Positions 34,490 to 41,776 of a DNA stretch of 64,000 bases are shown here, piece after piece. The notes beneath the pieces are model-generated. The model was not told the origin of the DNA. It saw only the letters and a list, made by a program, of their open reading frames with translations, and did not search any database. Source of the DNA: Pseudomonas moraviensis (lineage in GTDB: Bacteria > Pseudomonadota > Gammaproteobacteria > Pseudomonadales > Pseudomonadaceae); NCBI RefSeq assembly GCF_900105805.1, contig NZ_LT629788.1:3348001-3412000 (forward strand), written 5' to 3'. The translations under genes were made by a program, and so were the position numbers. How positions within the stretch are numbered: the first letter of the stretch is position 1; each line of letters starts with the position of its first letter.

Positions 34490-35350
34490 TTATGGTTTCG
34501 CTCTTACAGCGAGTCACCTTTTCCAAACGCCGAAAAGGTAACCCAAAAGGCTTTGCCCCGGCGTACGGCCCGCTCGCTGGGGCTCGGGGTACCTTCGTTA
34601 CGGGATCGATCCGGGCGCAGCGGCTCCGGTTTGCTCCGCTGCACCTACACTCGCTGTGTACGACTGCGTCGTACGGTCGCTGCGCTCCCACCCCCGGATC
34701 AATCCCGTAACGAAGCCTGCCGAAGGGGCAAAAGATCAAGAGCCGAAGCAAAGCAAAAGCCAGATCAAGAGCCCCTCACTAACCCTCTCCCGGAGGGAGA
34801 GGGGACTGAACGGGGTGATTGGGCGAAGCACGCCGGCCTGGGATATCGAGTCGAATGCAAATACGCACAAGATCAAAAGCCCCTCACCCTAGCCCTCTCC
34901 CGGAGGGAGAGGGGACTGACCGAGGTGTTTAGGCGAAATACGCTGACGTGAGATACCGAGTCGAATGCAGATTCTGAAAAACCCGCAAATCGGCTCCCTC
35001 TCCCTCGGGAGACGGCTGGGGTGAGGGGCGAATCCAACACAGATCCAAAGCACACCACACGCTTTTCACCACTCAACAATGAGCGTTAGCTCGAGTGCTT
35101 TTGATCTTGATCCACAGGCGACTTCGGAAGGCTGAGTGGAGGGATTGATCCGGGCGTGGGAGCGCAGCGACCGTCTGGCGCAGCCAGACACAGCGGAAGG
35201 AGGTGCAGCGAAGCAAACCGGAGCCGCTGCGCCAGGATCGATCCCGCAGCGAAGGAACCCGAGCCTGCGAGGGCCGAACGCAGGAGCAAGCCTTTTTGGG
35301 TACTTTTTCGGCGTCTGGAAAAAGTGCCTCGCCGTAAGGGCGAAACCGCC
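34490..35350. repeat. Non-coding repeat island with two inverted copies of a ~230-bp element
   Basis: Copy 1 (about 34490-34730) and copy 2 (about 35112-35350, inverted) share long blocks, for example GCGCAGCGGCTCCGGTTTGC, GGTCGCTGCGCTCCCAC and CCCGGATCAATCCC. Between them are three units of CCCTCACC-AGCCCTCTCCC: 34771, 34879 and, inverted, 34992. No reading frame here looks like protein. The architecture resembles MITE-like elements, with no transposase nearby. Confidence 0.7.
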
Positions 35351-35423
35351 AGCCGCCGCAGCGAAACATCCGGATATTCACCCAAACCAACCAGAGCCTG
35401 GCCGGCCCACAGGCCGCCACGAC

Positions 35424-35452
35424 CAAAAAAAAGGGGCAACCGAAGTCGCCCC
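35424..35452 (-). terminator. Intrinsic terminator of ccoM
   Basis: On the minus strand GGGGCGAC, loop TTCG, GTTGCCCC is followed by eight T residues, 36 bases after the ccoM stop. Confidence 0.88.
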
Positions 35453-35487
35453 AAAATGCCTTGCGTGCCCATCAAATCCAGAAGAAC

Positions 35488-35601
35488 TCACTTGCGCCGC
35501 TTATGCGCATCCTTCCAGATAAAAAATCCAAACCCTGCAAAAAACAGCACCATGAGCCCCACCGTCAGAACTCCGGCAAACACCACGTTATCGAAAAACA
35601 T
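35488..35601 (-). CDS. ccoM: Cytochrome cbb3 oxidase accessory subunit CcoM
   Basis: 37 residues, MFFDNVVFAGVLTVGLMVLF then FAGFGFFIWKDAHKRRK: one transmembrane helix with a basic C-terminal end. It matches, from memory, the small CcoM subunit found in the P. stutzeri cbb3 oxidase structure. The start at 35601 follows AGGAGG at ideal spacing; an upstream in-frame ATG was rejected. An Anr/FNR box lies 65 bases upstream, fitting low-oxygen induction. It stands alone; no ccoNOQP genes are in the window. Confidence 0.82.
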   Translation of the reverse strand: MFFDNVVFAGVLTVGLMVLFFAGFGFFIWKDAHKRRK

Positions 35602-35665
35602 GACTGGCCTCCTGGCCCTGCTTTGCTGCGATGGGTTCAAATTAGCAAACACACAGGCGCGCACA

Positions 35666-35679
35666 TTGACCAGGATCAA
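35666..35679. promoter_or_regulatory. Anr (FNR-type) box upstream of ccoM
   Basis: TTGACCAGGATCAA matches TTGAT-N4-ATCAA at 9 of 10 fixed positions, 65 bases before ccoM on the minus strand, suitable for activation by Anr under oxygen limitation. Confidence 0.8.
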
Positions 35680-35715
35680 TATCCGCAAGGAAGGAAATCA
35701 AAGGAGGGGAAATAA

Positions 35716-35729
35716 CTGACCTGCATCAA
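35716..35729. promoter_or_regulatory. Second, weaker Anr-like box
   Basis: CTGACCTGCATCAA matches the Anr consensus at 8 of 10 positions, exactly 50 bases from the first box, between ccoM and the preceding gene. Confidence 0.45.
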
Positions 35730-35745
35730 TGGATGCGGCGGGAGA

Positions 35746-35907
35746 TCAACGCTTTTTCGGTTTGTTCTTCGACTTTTTCTTGGTTTTTCCCAACGGCATC
35801 GCCTGCTCGAAGGCGTTGCGCACTTCGTTCAGGCGCTTTTCGTTGAGGTCATGCACACGCTTGGCGCGTTCGGTGTTGAGGTCGATCAGTTTGTCGTCTT
35901 GGCTCAT
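35746..35907 (-). CDS. Small Lys-rich protein, unknown function
   Basis: 53 residues: S-Q-D-D-K-L-I-D-L-N-T-E-R-A-K-R then EKRLNEVRNAFEQAMPLGK and a tail of Lys repeats (KTKKKSKNKPKKR). A charged helix with a nucleic-acid-like basic tail; no signal peptide. No clear ribosome site precedes the ATG, so the start is tentative. It lies between the 113-residue protein and ccoM on the same strand. Family not recognised. Confidence 0.6.
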   Translation of the reverse strand: MSQDDKLIDLNTERAKRVHDLNEKRLNEVRNAFEQAMPLGKTKKKSKNKPKKR

Positions 35908-36002
35908 GGCGTTCGGCACATCGCAAAAGAGATCACAGCTGCCGATCACCGGCAGGATTGCGCCAATCATGCCGCGTGGCGCTGGCGCTGACCAGTGACA
36001 GC

Positions 36003-36344
36003 TCAAATCTCGATGTCGACCCACAGTCCCTGACGCGGCTGATCGTCAATCAGCGGCACCACTGGCACGGTATTGTCAGCGTTCAGCTCGGTGCCCGGCA
36101 CGGCCAGATGCTCTTCAGGATCTTCGTCCGCCTCGCGGCGCCGACGATCACGTTCCTGCTGACGGCGTTGTTCCTCTCGGGCCAGCAGCCGATCCTCTTC
36201 CGGATCACGCTTCTGCAGATCGATCGTGCTTTCGTTGGAGCTTTCCTGCACCGGCACCACCGGCGGAATGTCCGGCCGCTGGCGGATCGGATCCTGCTGG
36301 GAAGTGATCGGCACAGCGCTCAAGGGGAGCATCGGTGGCAACAT
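36003..36344 (-). CDS. Pro-rich then charged protein, unknown function
   Basis: 113 residues from ATG 36344, eight bases after AGGAG. The first half is rich in Pro and Val (MLPPMLPLSAVPITSQQ, DIPPVVPVQ), the middle is a strongly charged helix (LLAREEQRRQQERDRRRREA), and the end is PRQGLWVDIEI. No enzyme motif, signal peptide or membrane segment. It seems a conserved Pseudomonas protein but I know no function. Confidence 0.7.
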   Translation of the reverse strand: MLPPMLPLSAVPITSQQDPIRQRPDIPPVVPVQESSNESTIDLQKRDPEEDRLLAREEQRRQQERDRRRREADEDPEEHLAVPGTELNADNTVPVVPLIDDQPRQGLWVDIEI

Positions 36345-36428
36345 ATAAAGGTCTCCTGTCTGCAGGCTATCGGCTGGGGGGCAGGCGCCTTGAGCCGCCT
36401 GTCGTAATTGTGTGATGCACCTCGCACC

Positions 36429-36524
36429 CGTAGGAGCTGCCGCAGGCTGCGATCTTTCATGGGACAACGCAAAACCCAAGTGTTCCCAAAGATCAAAAGA
36501 TCGCAGCCTTCGGCAGCTCCTACG
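36429..36524. repeat. REP pair, GTAGGAGCTGCCGAAGGCTG class
   Basis: Inverted units (one with GCCGCAGGCTGCGATC, the other GATCGCAGCCTTCGGC) around a 30-base spacer, between the Pro-rich protein and rapA. Confidence 0.85.
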
Positions 36525-36596
36525 CCAGTAATCTTTGGCCCTGAAGCCCTCATTCCGTTAAGATAGCCCGCTTTTTCAAGGTGGGAGTCAGGCAGC

Positions 36597-39443
36597 ATGG
36601 CGCAGCAGTATCAACCGGGGCAACGCTGGATCAGTGACAGCGAAGCAGAGCTTGGTTTAGGCACCGTTCTGGCACAGGACGGCCGCTTGTTGACCGTGCT
36701 TTACCCGGCCACTGGCGAAACCCGCCAGTACGCGCTACGGAATGCGCCCCTGACCCGTGTGCGGTTCTCGCCCGGCGACTCCATCACCCATTTCGAAGGC
36801 TGGAAGATGACCGTGCAGCAGGTCGACGACGTCGACGGGCTGATGGTCTATCACGGCCTCAACGGGCAGAACGAAGTCGTCACTCTGCCGGAAACCCAGC
36901 TGTCGAACTTCATTCAGTTCCGCCTGGCCAGCGACCGTCTGTTCGCCGGGCAGATCGATCCGCTGCCGTGGTTCTCCCTGCGCTACAACACTCTTGAACA
37001 CACCAGCCGCCAGTTGCAGTCCTCGCTGTGGGGCCTGGGCGGCGTGCGGGCGCAGCCGATCGCGCACCAGTTGCACATCGCCCGTGAAGTCGCCGACCGT
37101 ATCGCCCCGCGTGTACTGCTGGCGGACGAAGTGGGCCTGGGTAAAACCATCGAGGCCGGTCTGGTCATCCACCGCCAGTTGCTCTCGGGCCGCGCCAATC
37201 GCGTGCTGATCCTGGTCCCGGAGAACCTCCAGCATCAATGGCTGGTGGAGATGCGCCGCCGTTTCAACCTGCAGGTCGCGCTGTTCGACGAAGAGCGCTT
37301 CATCGAGAGCGATGCCACCAACCCGTTCGAAGACACGCAACTGGCGCTGGTTGCGCTGGAATGGCTGGTCGATGACGAGAAGGCGCAGGACGCCTTGTTC
37401 GCCGCCGGTTGGGATCTGATGGTGGTCGATGAAGCGCATCATCTCGTGTGGCACGAAGACAAGGCCAGCGCGGAATATTCGCTGGTCGAACAACTGGCCG
37501 AAGTGATTCCCGGCGTGCTGCTGCTCACCGCGACCCCGGAACAACTCGGTCAGGACAGTCACTTCGCCCGTCTGCGCCTGCTCGACCCGAACCGTTTCCA
37601 CGACCTGGCCGCGTTCCGCGCCGAGAGCGAGAACTATCGCCCGGTGGCCGAAGCCGTGCAGGAACTGCTCGACAAGGGCCGTCTCTCGGCCGAAGCGCAC
37701 ATAACCATTCACGGTTTCCTCGGCAACGAAGGCGAAGCGCTGCTGACCGCGGTCAACGATGGCGACACAGAAGCCAGTGCGCGCCTGGTCCGTGAACTGC
37801 TTGATCGCCATGGCACCGGCCGCGTGCTGTTCCGCAACACCCGTGCCGCGGTGCAGGGTTTCCCGGAGCGCAAACTGCATCCGTACCCGCTGCCGTGCCC
37901 GGCCGAATACCTCGAACTGCCACTGGGCGAACACGCCGAGCTGTATCCGGAAGTCAGCTTTCAGGCGCAGCCGGACGCCAGTGAAGAAGAGCGCTGGTGG
38001 AAATTCGATCCGCGCGTCGAGTGGCTGATCGATCAGCTGAAAATGCTCAAGCGCACCAAAGTGCTGGTGATCTGCGCCCACGCCGAAACCGCTATGGACC
38101 TGGAAGACGCCCTGCGCGTGCGTTCCGGCATCCCGGCCACGGTGTTCCACGAAGGCATGAACATCCTTGAGCGCGACCGCGCCGCCGCCTACTTCGCCGA
38201 CGAAGAGTTCGGCGCACAGGTGCTGATCTGCTCGGAAATCGGCAGTGAAGGTCGCAACTTCCAGTTCGCTCACCATCTGGTGCTGTTCGATCTGCCGTCG
38301 CACCCGGACCTGCTCGAGCAGCGCATCGGTCGTCTCGACCGGATCGGCCAGAAGCACATCATCGAACTGCACGTGCCGTACCTGGAAACCAGTCCGCAAC
38401 AGCGCCTGTTCCAGTGGTACCACGAAGCGCTCAACGCGTTCCTCAATACCTGCCCGACCGGCAACGCCTTGCAGCATCAGTTCGGCCCGCGCCTGCTACC
38501 GCTGCTCGAAGAAGCGGACGACGGCGAGTGGCAAGCGCTGATCGACGAAGCGCGCGCCGAGCGTGAACGTCTCGAAGCCGAGCTGCACACCGGCCGCGAC
38601 CGTCTACTGGAACTCAATTCCGGCGGCGCTGGCGAAGGTGAAGCGCTGGTCGAGGCGATCCTCGAGCAGGACGACCAGTTCGCCCTGCCGATCTACATGG
38701 AAACCCTGTTCGACGCGTTCGGCATCGACAGCGAAGACCATTCGGAAAACGCCCTGATCCTCAAGCCGAGCGAAAAGATGCTCGACGCCAGTTTCCCGCT
38801 GGGCGACGACGAAGGCGTGACCATCACCTACGACCGCAACCAGGCGCTGTCGCGCGAGGACATGCAGTTCATCACCTGGGAACACCCGATGGTGCAGGGC
38901 GGCATGGACCTGGTGCTGTCCGGCTCGATGGGTAACACCGCCGTCGCGCTGATCAAGAACAAGGCGCTGAAACCGGGCACCGTGTTGCTGGAATTGCTCT
39001 ACGTCAGCGAAGTGGTCGCACCGCGTTCGCTGCAACTGGGGCGCTACCTGCCACCGGCGGCACTGCGCTGCCTGCTCGACGCCAACGGCAATGACCTGTC
39101 GCCACGGGTCTCCTTCGAAACCCTCAACGACCAGCTGGAAAGCGTGCCGCGCGCCAGCGCCAACAAGTTCATCCAGGCCCAGCGCGATCAGCTGACACCT
39201 CGGATCAACGCCGGCGAAGAAAAGATCGCCCCGCGTCACGCCGAACGTGTGGCCGAAGCGCGCCGCCGTCTGGCCGCCGACACCGACGAAGAACTGGCGC
39301 GCCTGACCGCGTTGCAAGCGGTCAACCCGACCGTGCGCGACAGCGAACTGGAAGCCTTGCGCACTCAGCGTGAGCAGGGTCTGGCGATGCTGGACAAAGC
39401 GGCGTTGCGCCTGGAAGCGATTCGGGTGCTGGTGGCGGGCTAA
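36597..39443 (+). CDS. rapA: RNA polymerase recycling factor RapA (SWI2/SNF2 ATPase)
   Basis: 948 residues, close to E. coli RapA (968). Two N-terminal Tudor-like domains precede the ATPase, which shows Walker A LADEVGLGKTIEAGL (about residue 174), DEAH in MVVDEAHHLVWHE (about 275), LLTATPEQLG, and motif VI in EQRIGRLDRIGQKHI. The C-terminal third is RapA-specific and binds polymerase. It reactivates stalled RNA polymerase after transcription. Single gene with its own terminator. Confidence 0.95.
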   Translation: MAQQYQPGQRWISDSEAELGLGTVLAQDGRLLTVLYPATGETRQYALRNAPLTRVRFSPGDSITHFEGWKMTVQQVDDVDGLMVYHGLNGQNEVVTLPETQLSNFIQFRLASDRLFAGQIDPLPWFSLRYNTLEHTSRQLQSSLWGLGGVRAQPIAHQLHIAREVADRIAPRVLLADEVGLGKTIEAGLVIHRQLLSGRANRVLILVPENLQHQWLVEMRRRFNLQVALFDEERFIESDATNPFEDTQLALVALEWLVDDEKAQDALFAAGWDLMVVDEAHHLVWHEDKASAEYSLVEQLAEVIPGVLLLTATPEQLGQDSHFARLRLLDPNRFHDLAAFRAESENYRPVAEAVQELLDKGRLSAEAHITIHGFLGNEGEALLTAVNDGDTEASARLVRELLDRHGTGRVLFRNTRAAVQGFPERKLHPYPLPCPAEYLELPLGEHAELYPEVSFQAQPDASEEERWWKFDPRVEWLIDQLKMLKRTKVLVICAHAETAMDLEDALRVRSGIPATVFHEGMNILERDRAAAYFADEEFGAQVLICSEIGSEGRNFQFAHHLVLFDLPSHPDLLEQRIGRLDRIGQKHIIELHVPYLETSPQQRLFQWYHEALNAFLNTCPTGNALQHQFGPRLLPLLEEADDGEWQALIDEARAERERLEAELHTGRDRLLELNSGGAGEGEALVEAILEQDDQFALPIYMETLFDAFGIDSEDHSENALILKPSEKMLDASFPLGDDEGVTITYDRNQALSREDMQFITWEHPMVQGGMDLVLSGSMGNTAVALIKNKALKPGTVLLELLYVSEVVAPRSLQLGRYLPPAALRCLLDANGNDLSPRVSFETLNDQLESVPRASANKFIQAQRDQLTPRINAGEEKIAPRHAERVAEARRRLAADTDEELARLTALQAVNPTVRDSELEALRTQREQGLAMLDKAALRLEAIRVLVAG

Positions 39444-39471
39444 CCGCCCTGCTCCACCGCTGAAAACAAAC

Positions 39472-39498
39472 AGGCCCGCAGTGATGCGGGCCTTTTTG
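39472..39498 (+). terminator. Intrinsic terminator of rapA
   Basis: Stem AGGCCCGCA / TGCGGGCCT with a GTGA loop followed by TTTTG; the arms extend through AACAAAC and TTTGTTT. Confidence 0.9.
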
Positions 39499-39533
39499 TT
39501 TGCCTGAAATTCAAGGGTTGATGCTAATTGCCC

Positions 39534-39603
39534 TATCGCGAGCAGGCTCACTCCTACAGTTGGAATGCGTTCCCCTTGTAGGAGTGAGCCTGCTCGCGAT
39601 AGC
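39534..39603. repeat. REP pair, short spacer
   Basis: Inverted CTATCGCGAGCAGGCTCACT units with the short spacer GTTGGAATGCGTTCCCC, between convergent rapA and the MFS gene. Confidence 0.9.
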
Positions 39604-39605
39604 GG

Positions 39606-40955
39606 TTAAGCAGTCGCCGCTGCAATTTCTGGCTCAACCACCGCCACCAACCCGTCCTTCATCCGCTGCGCATCCCGCACGAAACAGCGCGATGCCAGAA
39701 ACAGAAAGACCATGGTCAAAAACAGCGCGACCGGAATCAGGTACATCGCGTCATGCAGACCGACTGCCTTGAACGCTTCGGTCATCTGCTCAGCGCCCGC
39801 CGACAGCATCGCCGTGTGTGCGAAGTGATCCGACAGCCCACCGACGACTACCGGCCCTAACCCGCCCCCCAGCAAATACAGACCGGCAAAGAACAACGCC
39901 ATCGCCGTCGCCCGCAGGCGCGGTTCGACCACGTCCTGAATCGCCGTGTACACGCAGGTGTAAAAGTTGTAGGCGAACAGCCAGCCGACGCTGAACACCG
40001 CAACGAACACGCCGATCTCGACGCGTCCGGCATGCAGCGCCCACGCCGTGCACAAGGTCGAGATGATCAGACTGAACGCCGCAAACAGCAGGCGCCCACT
40101 GGCGAACCGCTGATGAATCTTGTCGGCGATCCAGCCGCCGAGGGTCAGCCCGACCAGCCCGGTGACGCCGACGATAAATCCGGTGGCCACCGCCGCCTCC
40201 TGCAACGGCATGAGGAAATAGCGCTGCAGCATCGGCACCAGAAACGAGTTGCAGGCATAGGTGGCGAAGTTGAAGCACAGCCCGGCCATCACCAGCCACA
40301 GGAAAGTCGGCACGGCGAGGACGCGACGGATCGGCTTGTCGACCCTCTCTTGCGAGACCTGCACGGTTTCAGCCGCGCCGCGTTTCGGCTCCTTGATGAA
40401 GAACATGAAAACCGCGAGGATCAGCCCCGGCACGGCGGCAATGAAGAACGGCGCGCGCCAGCTGTCGAAGGCCTTGACCATCGCGCCGATGGTGAAGAAC
40501 GCCAGCAGCAGCCCCAGCGGCAGGCCAAGCATGAAGATACCCATCGCCCGTGCCCGACGGTGTGCGGGAAACAGGTCACCGATCAGCGAGTTCGCCGCTG
40601 GTGCGTAACTGGCCTCTCCGATGCCGATGCCCATGCGCACGATCAGGAAGCTCCAGAAACTGCCGACCAGACCGTTGACGGCGGTCAGCGCGCTCCACGT
40701 CGCCAGGCCCCAGCCCATCAGTTTGCTGCGCGAACCGGTGTCGGCCATGCGCCCCAGCGGCAGGCCGGCGATCGCATAAACCACGGTGAACGCGGTGCCG
40801 ATGATGCCCAGCTGAAAGTCGCTGAGGTGCCATTCCATGCGGATCGGTTCGATGATGATCGCCGGGATGGTGCGGTCGAAGAAATTGAACAGGTTGGCGA
40901 GGAACAGCAGGAACAGAATGCGCCAGGCATTCGCCGCTTGGGTCGAGTTCTGCAT
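39606..40955 (-). CDS. MFS transporter, Spinster-like family
   Basis: 449 residues with twelve predicted helices. FLANLFNFFDRTIPAIIIEP in helix 1, GLPLGRMADTGSRSKLMGWG at loop 2-3 and GIGIGEASYAPAANSLIGDL in helix 4 are the Spinster-type pattern. The substrate is unknown; relatives include exporters and uptake systems for hydrophobic organic acids. It stands alone, divergent from the Cys-cluster gene and convergent with rapA. Confidence 0.82.
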   Translation of the reverse strand: MQNSTQAANAWRILFLLFLANLFNFFDRTIPAIIIEPIRMEWHLSDFQLGIIGTAFTVVYAIAGLPLGRMADTGSRSKLMGWGLATWSALTAVNGLVGSFWSFLIVRMGIGIGEASYAPAANSLIGDLFPAHRRARAMGIFMLGLPLGLLLAFFTIGAMVKAFDSWRAPFFIAAVPGLILAVFMFFIKEPKRGAAETVQVSQERVDKPIRRVLAVPTFLWLVMAGLCFNFATYACNSFLVPMLQRYFLMPLQEAAVATGFIVGVTGLVGLTLGGWIADKIHQRFASGRLLFAAFSLIISTLCTAWALHAGRVEIGVFVAVFSVGWLFAYNFYTCVYTAIQDVVEPRLRATAMALFFAGLYLLGGGLGPVVVGGLSDHFAHTAMLSAGAEQMTEAFKAVGLHDAMYLIPVALFLTMVFLFLASRCFVRDAQRMKDGLVAVVEPEIAAATA

Positions 40956-41256
40956 GGGTCCGTCTCTTTATTGTTATGAGGGCTTCACTGCCAGCGCGTC
41001 GAGCCCGGAACCTGCAATCTAGTCAGGCGCGCGGGGGCTGTCTGTCATCATTCGTCAGCCTGATATCGGCCCATCGCACTGTAACGAAACGTAAGCCCTT
41101 GATAAGTCTGGAATCCCCCGCCATACGGGGCTTTTCCGGCAAAATCCGGCGACAAAAAAATAGTTTCGCGCCCCCCTTCCCAACGCCATGGCAACGCCTA
41201 GAATGGCCGCCGGATCCGTCCGGATCTTCCGATCAATCCCTTTGATACCCCCGCCC
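40956..41256. other. Divergent intergenic region, no gene seen
   Basis: About 300 bases between the MFS gene and the Cys-cluster gene. A small hairpin CCCCG-CCATA-CGGGG followed by CTTTT lies at 41116-41135 with no gene before it on that strand. Promoters for both flanking genes should lie here, but none is clear. Confidence 0.4.
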
Positions 41257-41625
41257 ATGTCCGAAGCCAGTCCGTGTCTGAATTGCGGTGCCTGCTGTTC
41301 CCATTTTCGCGTGTCTTTTTTCTGGGGTGAGTGCTCATCCGCTGGCGGGACGGTGCCCGATGAACTGGTCGCACAGATCACCCCGAGCCGAGTGGCGATG
41401 ATCGGCACCGACCGCAAGCCGGCGCGTTGCACGTCTCTGGCGGGTGAGGTCGGCAGCGCTGTGGCCTGCACGATCTATGACAAACGCTCGAGCACCTGCC
41501 GCGAGTTCGAGGCGTCATGGGAGAACGGCGAGCACAACCCCGACTGCGACAAGGCCCGCGCCGCCCACGGCTTGCCACCCTTGCCGCCACACTGGAACGA
41601 CCTGCCGCTGGAGCGCATTGCCTGA
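41257..41625 (+). CDS. YkgJ-type Cys-cluster protein, putative Fe/Zn-binding
   Basis: 122 residues from ATG 41257. The motif C-L-N-C-G-A-C-C near the N terminus plus later Cys in R-C-T-S-L, ACTIYDKRSSTCREFE and NPDCDK is the CxxCxxCC...C...C pattern of the YkgJ family (PF03692), annotated as Fe-S or zinc binding. Function undefined; the family is often linked to post-translational or metal chemistry. No partner gene is evident. Confidence 0.82.
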   Translation: MSEASPCLNCGACCSHFRVSFFWGECSSAGGTVPDELVAQITPSRVAMIGTDRKPARCTSLAGEVGSAVACTIYDKRSSTCREFEASWENGEHNPDCDKARAAHGLPPLPPHWNDLPLERIA

Positions 41626-41776
41626 GCCTTAGCGCGAATCGCTATGAGGCTAATGGCAAAATCGTTACCACCAATGTGCCACTACGCCTTGCAGCTTGGA
41701 AACCGCCTCTATACTCCTTGCATTCGCCTGCGTTGGATTGACGCACGGGCCAGATGAATCCGAGACGGGGCACGCT

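Noticed and set aside
35156..35719. 187-codon plus-strand frame over the repeat island and ccoM
   Set aside because: It crosses a repeat copy, the ccoM terminator and ccoM itself on the other strand, and looks like noise (Arg, Pro, Lys rich).
36735..38477. 580-codon minus-strand frame under rapA
   Set aside because: The sense strand encodes the conserved RapA helicase motifs; the antisense frame has none.
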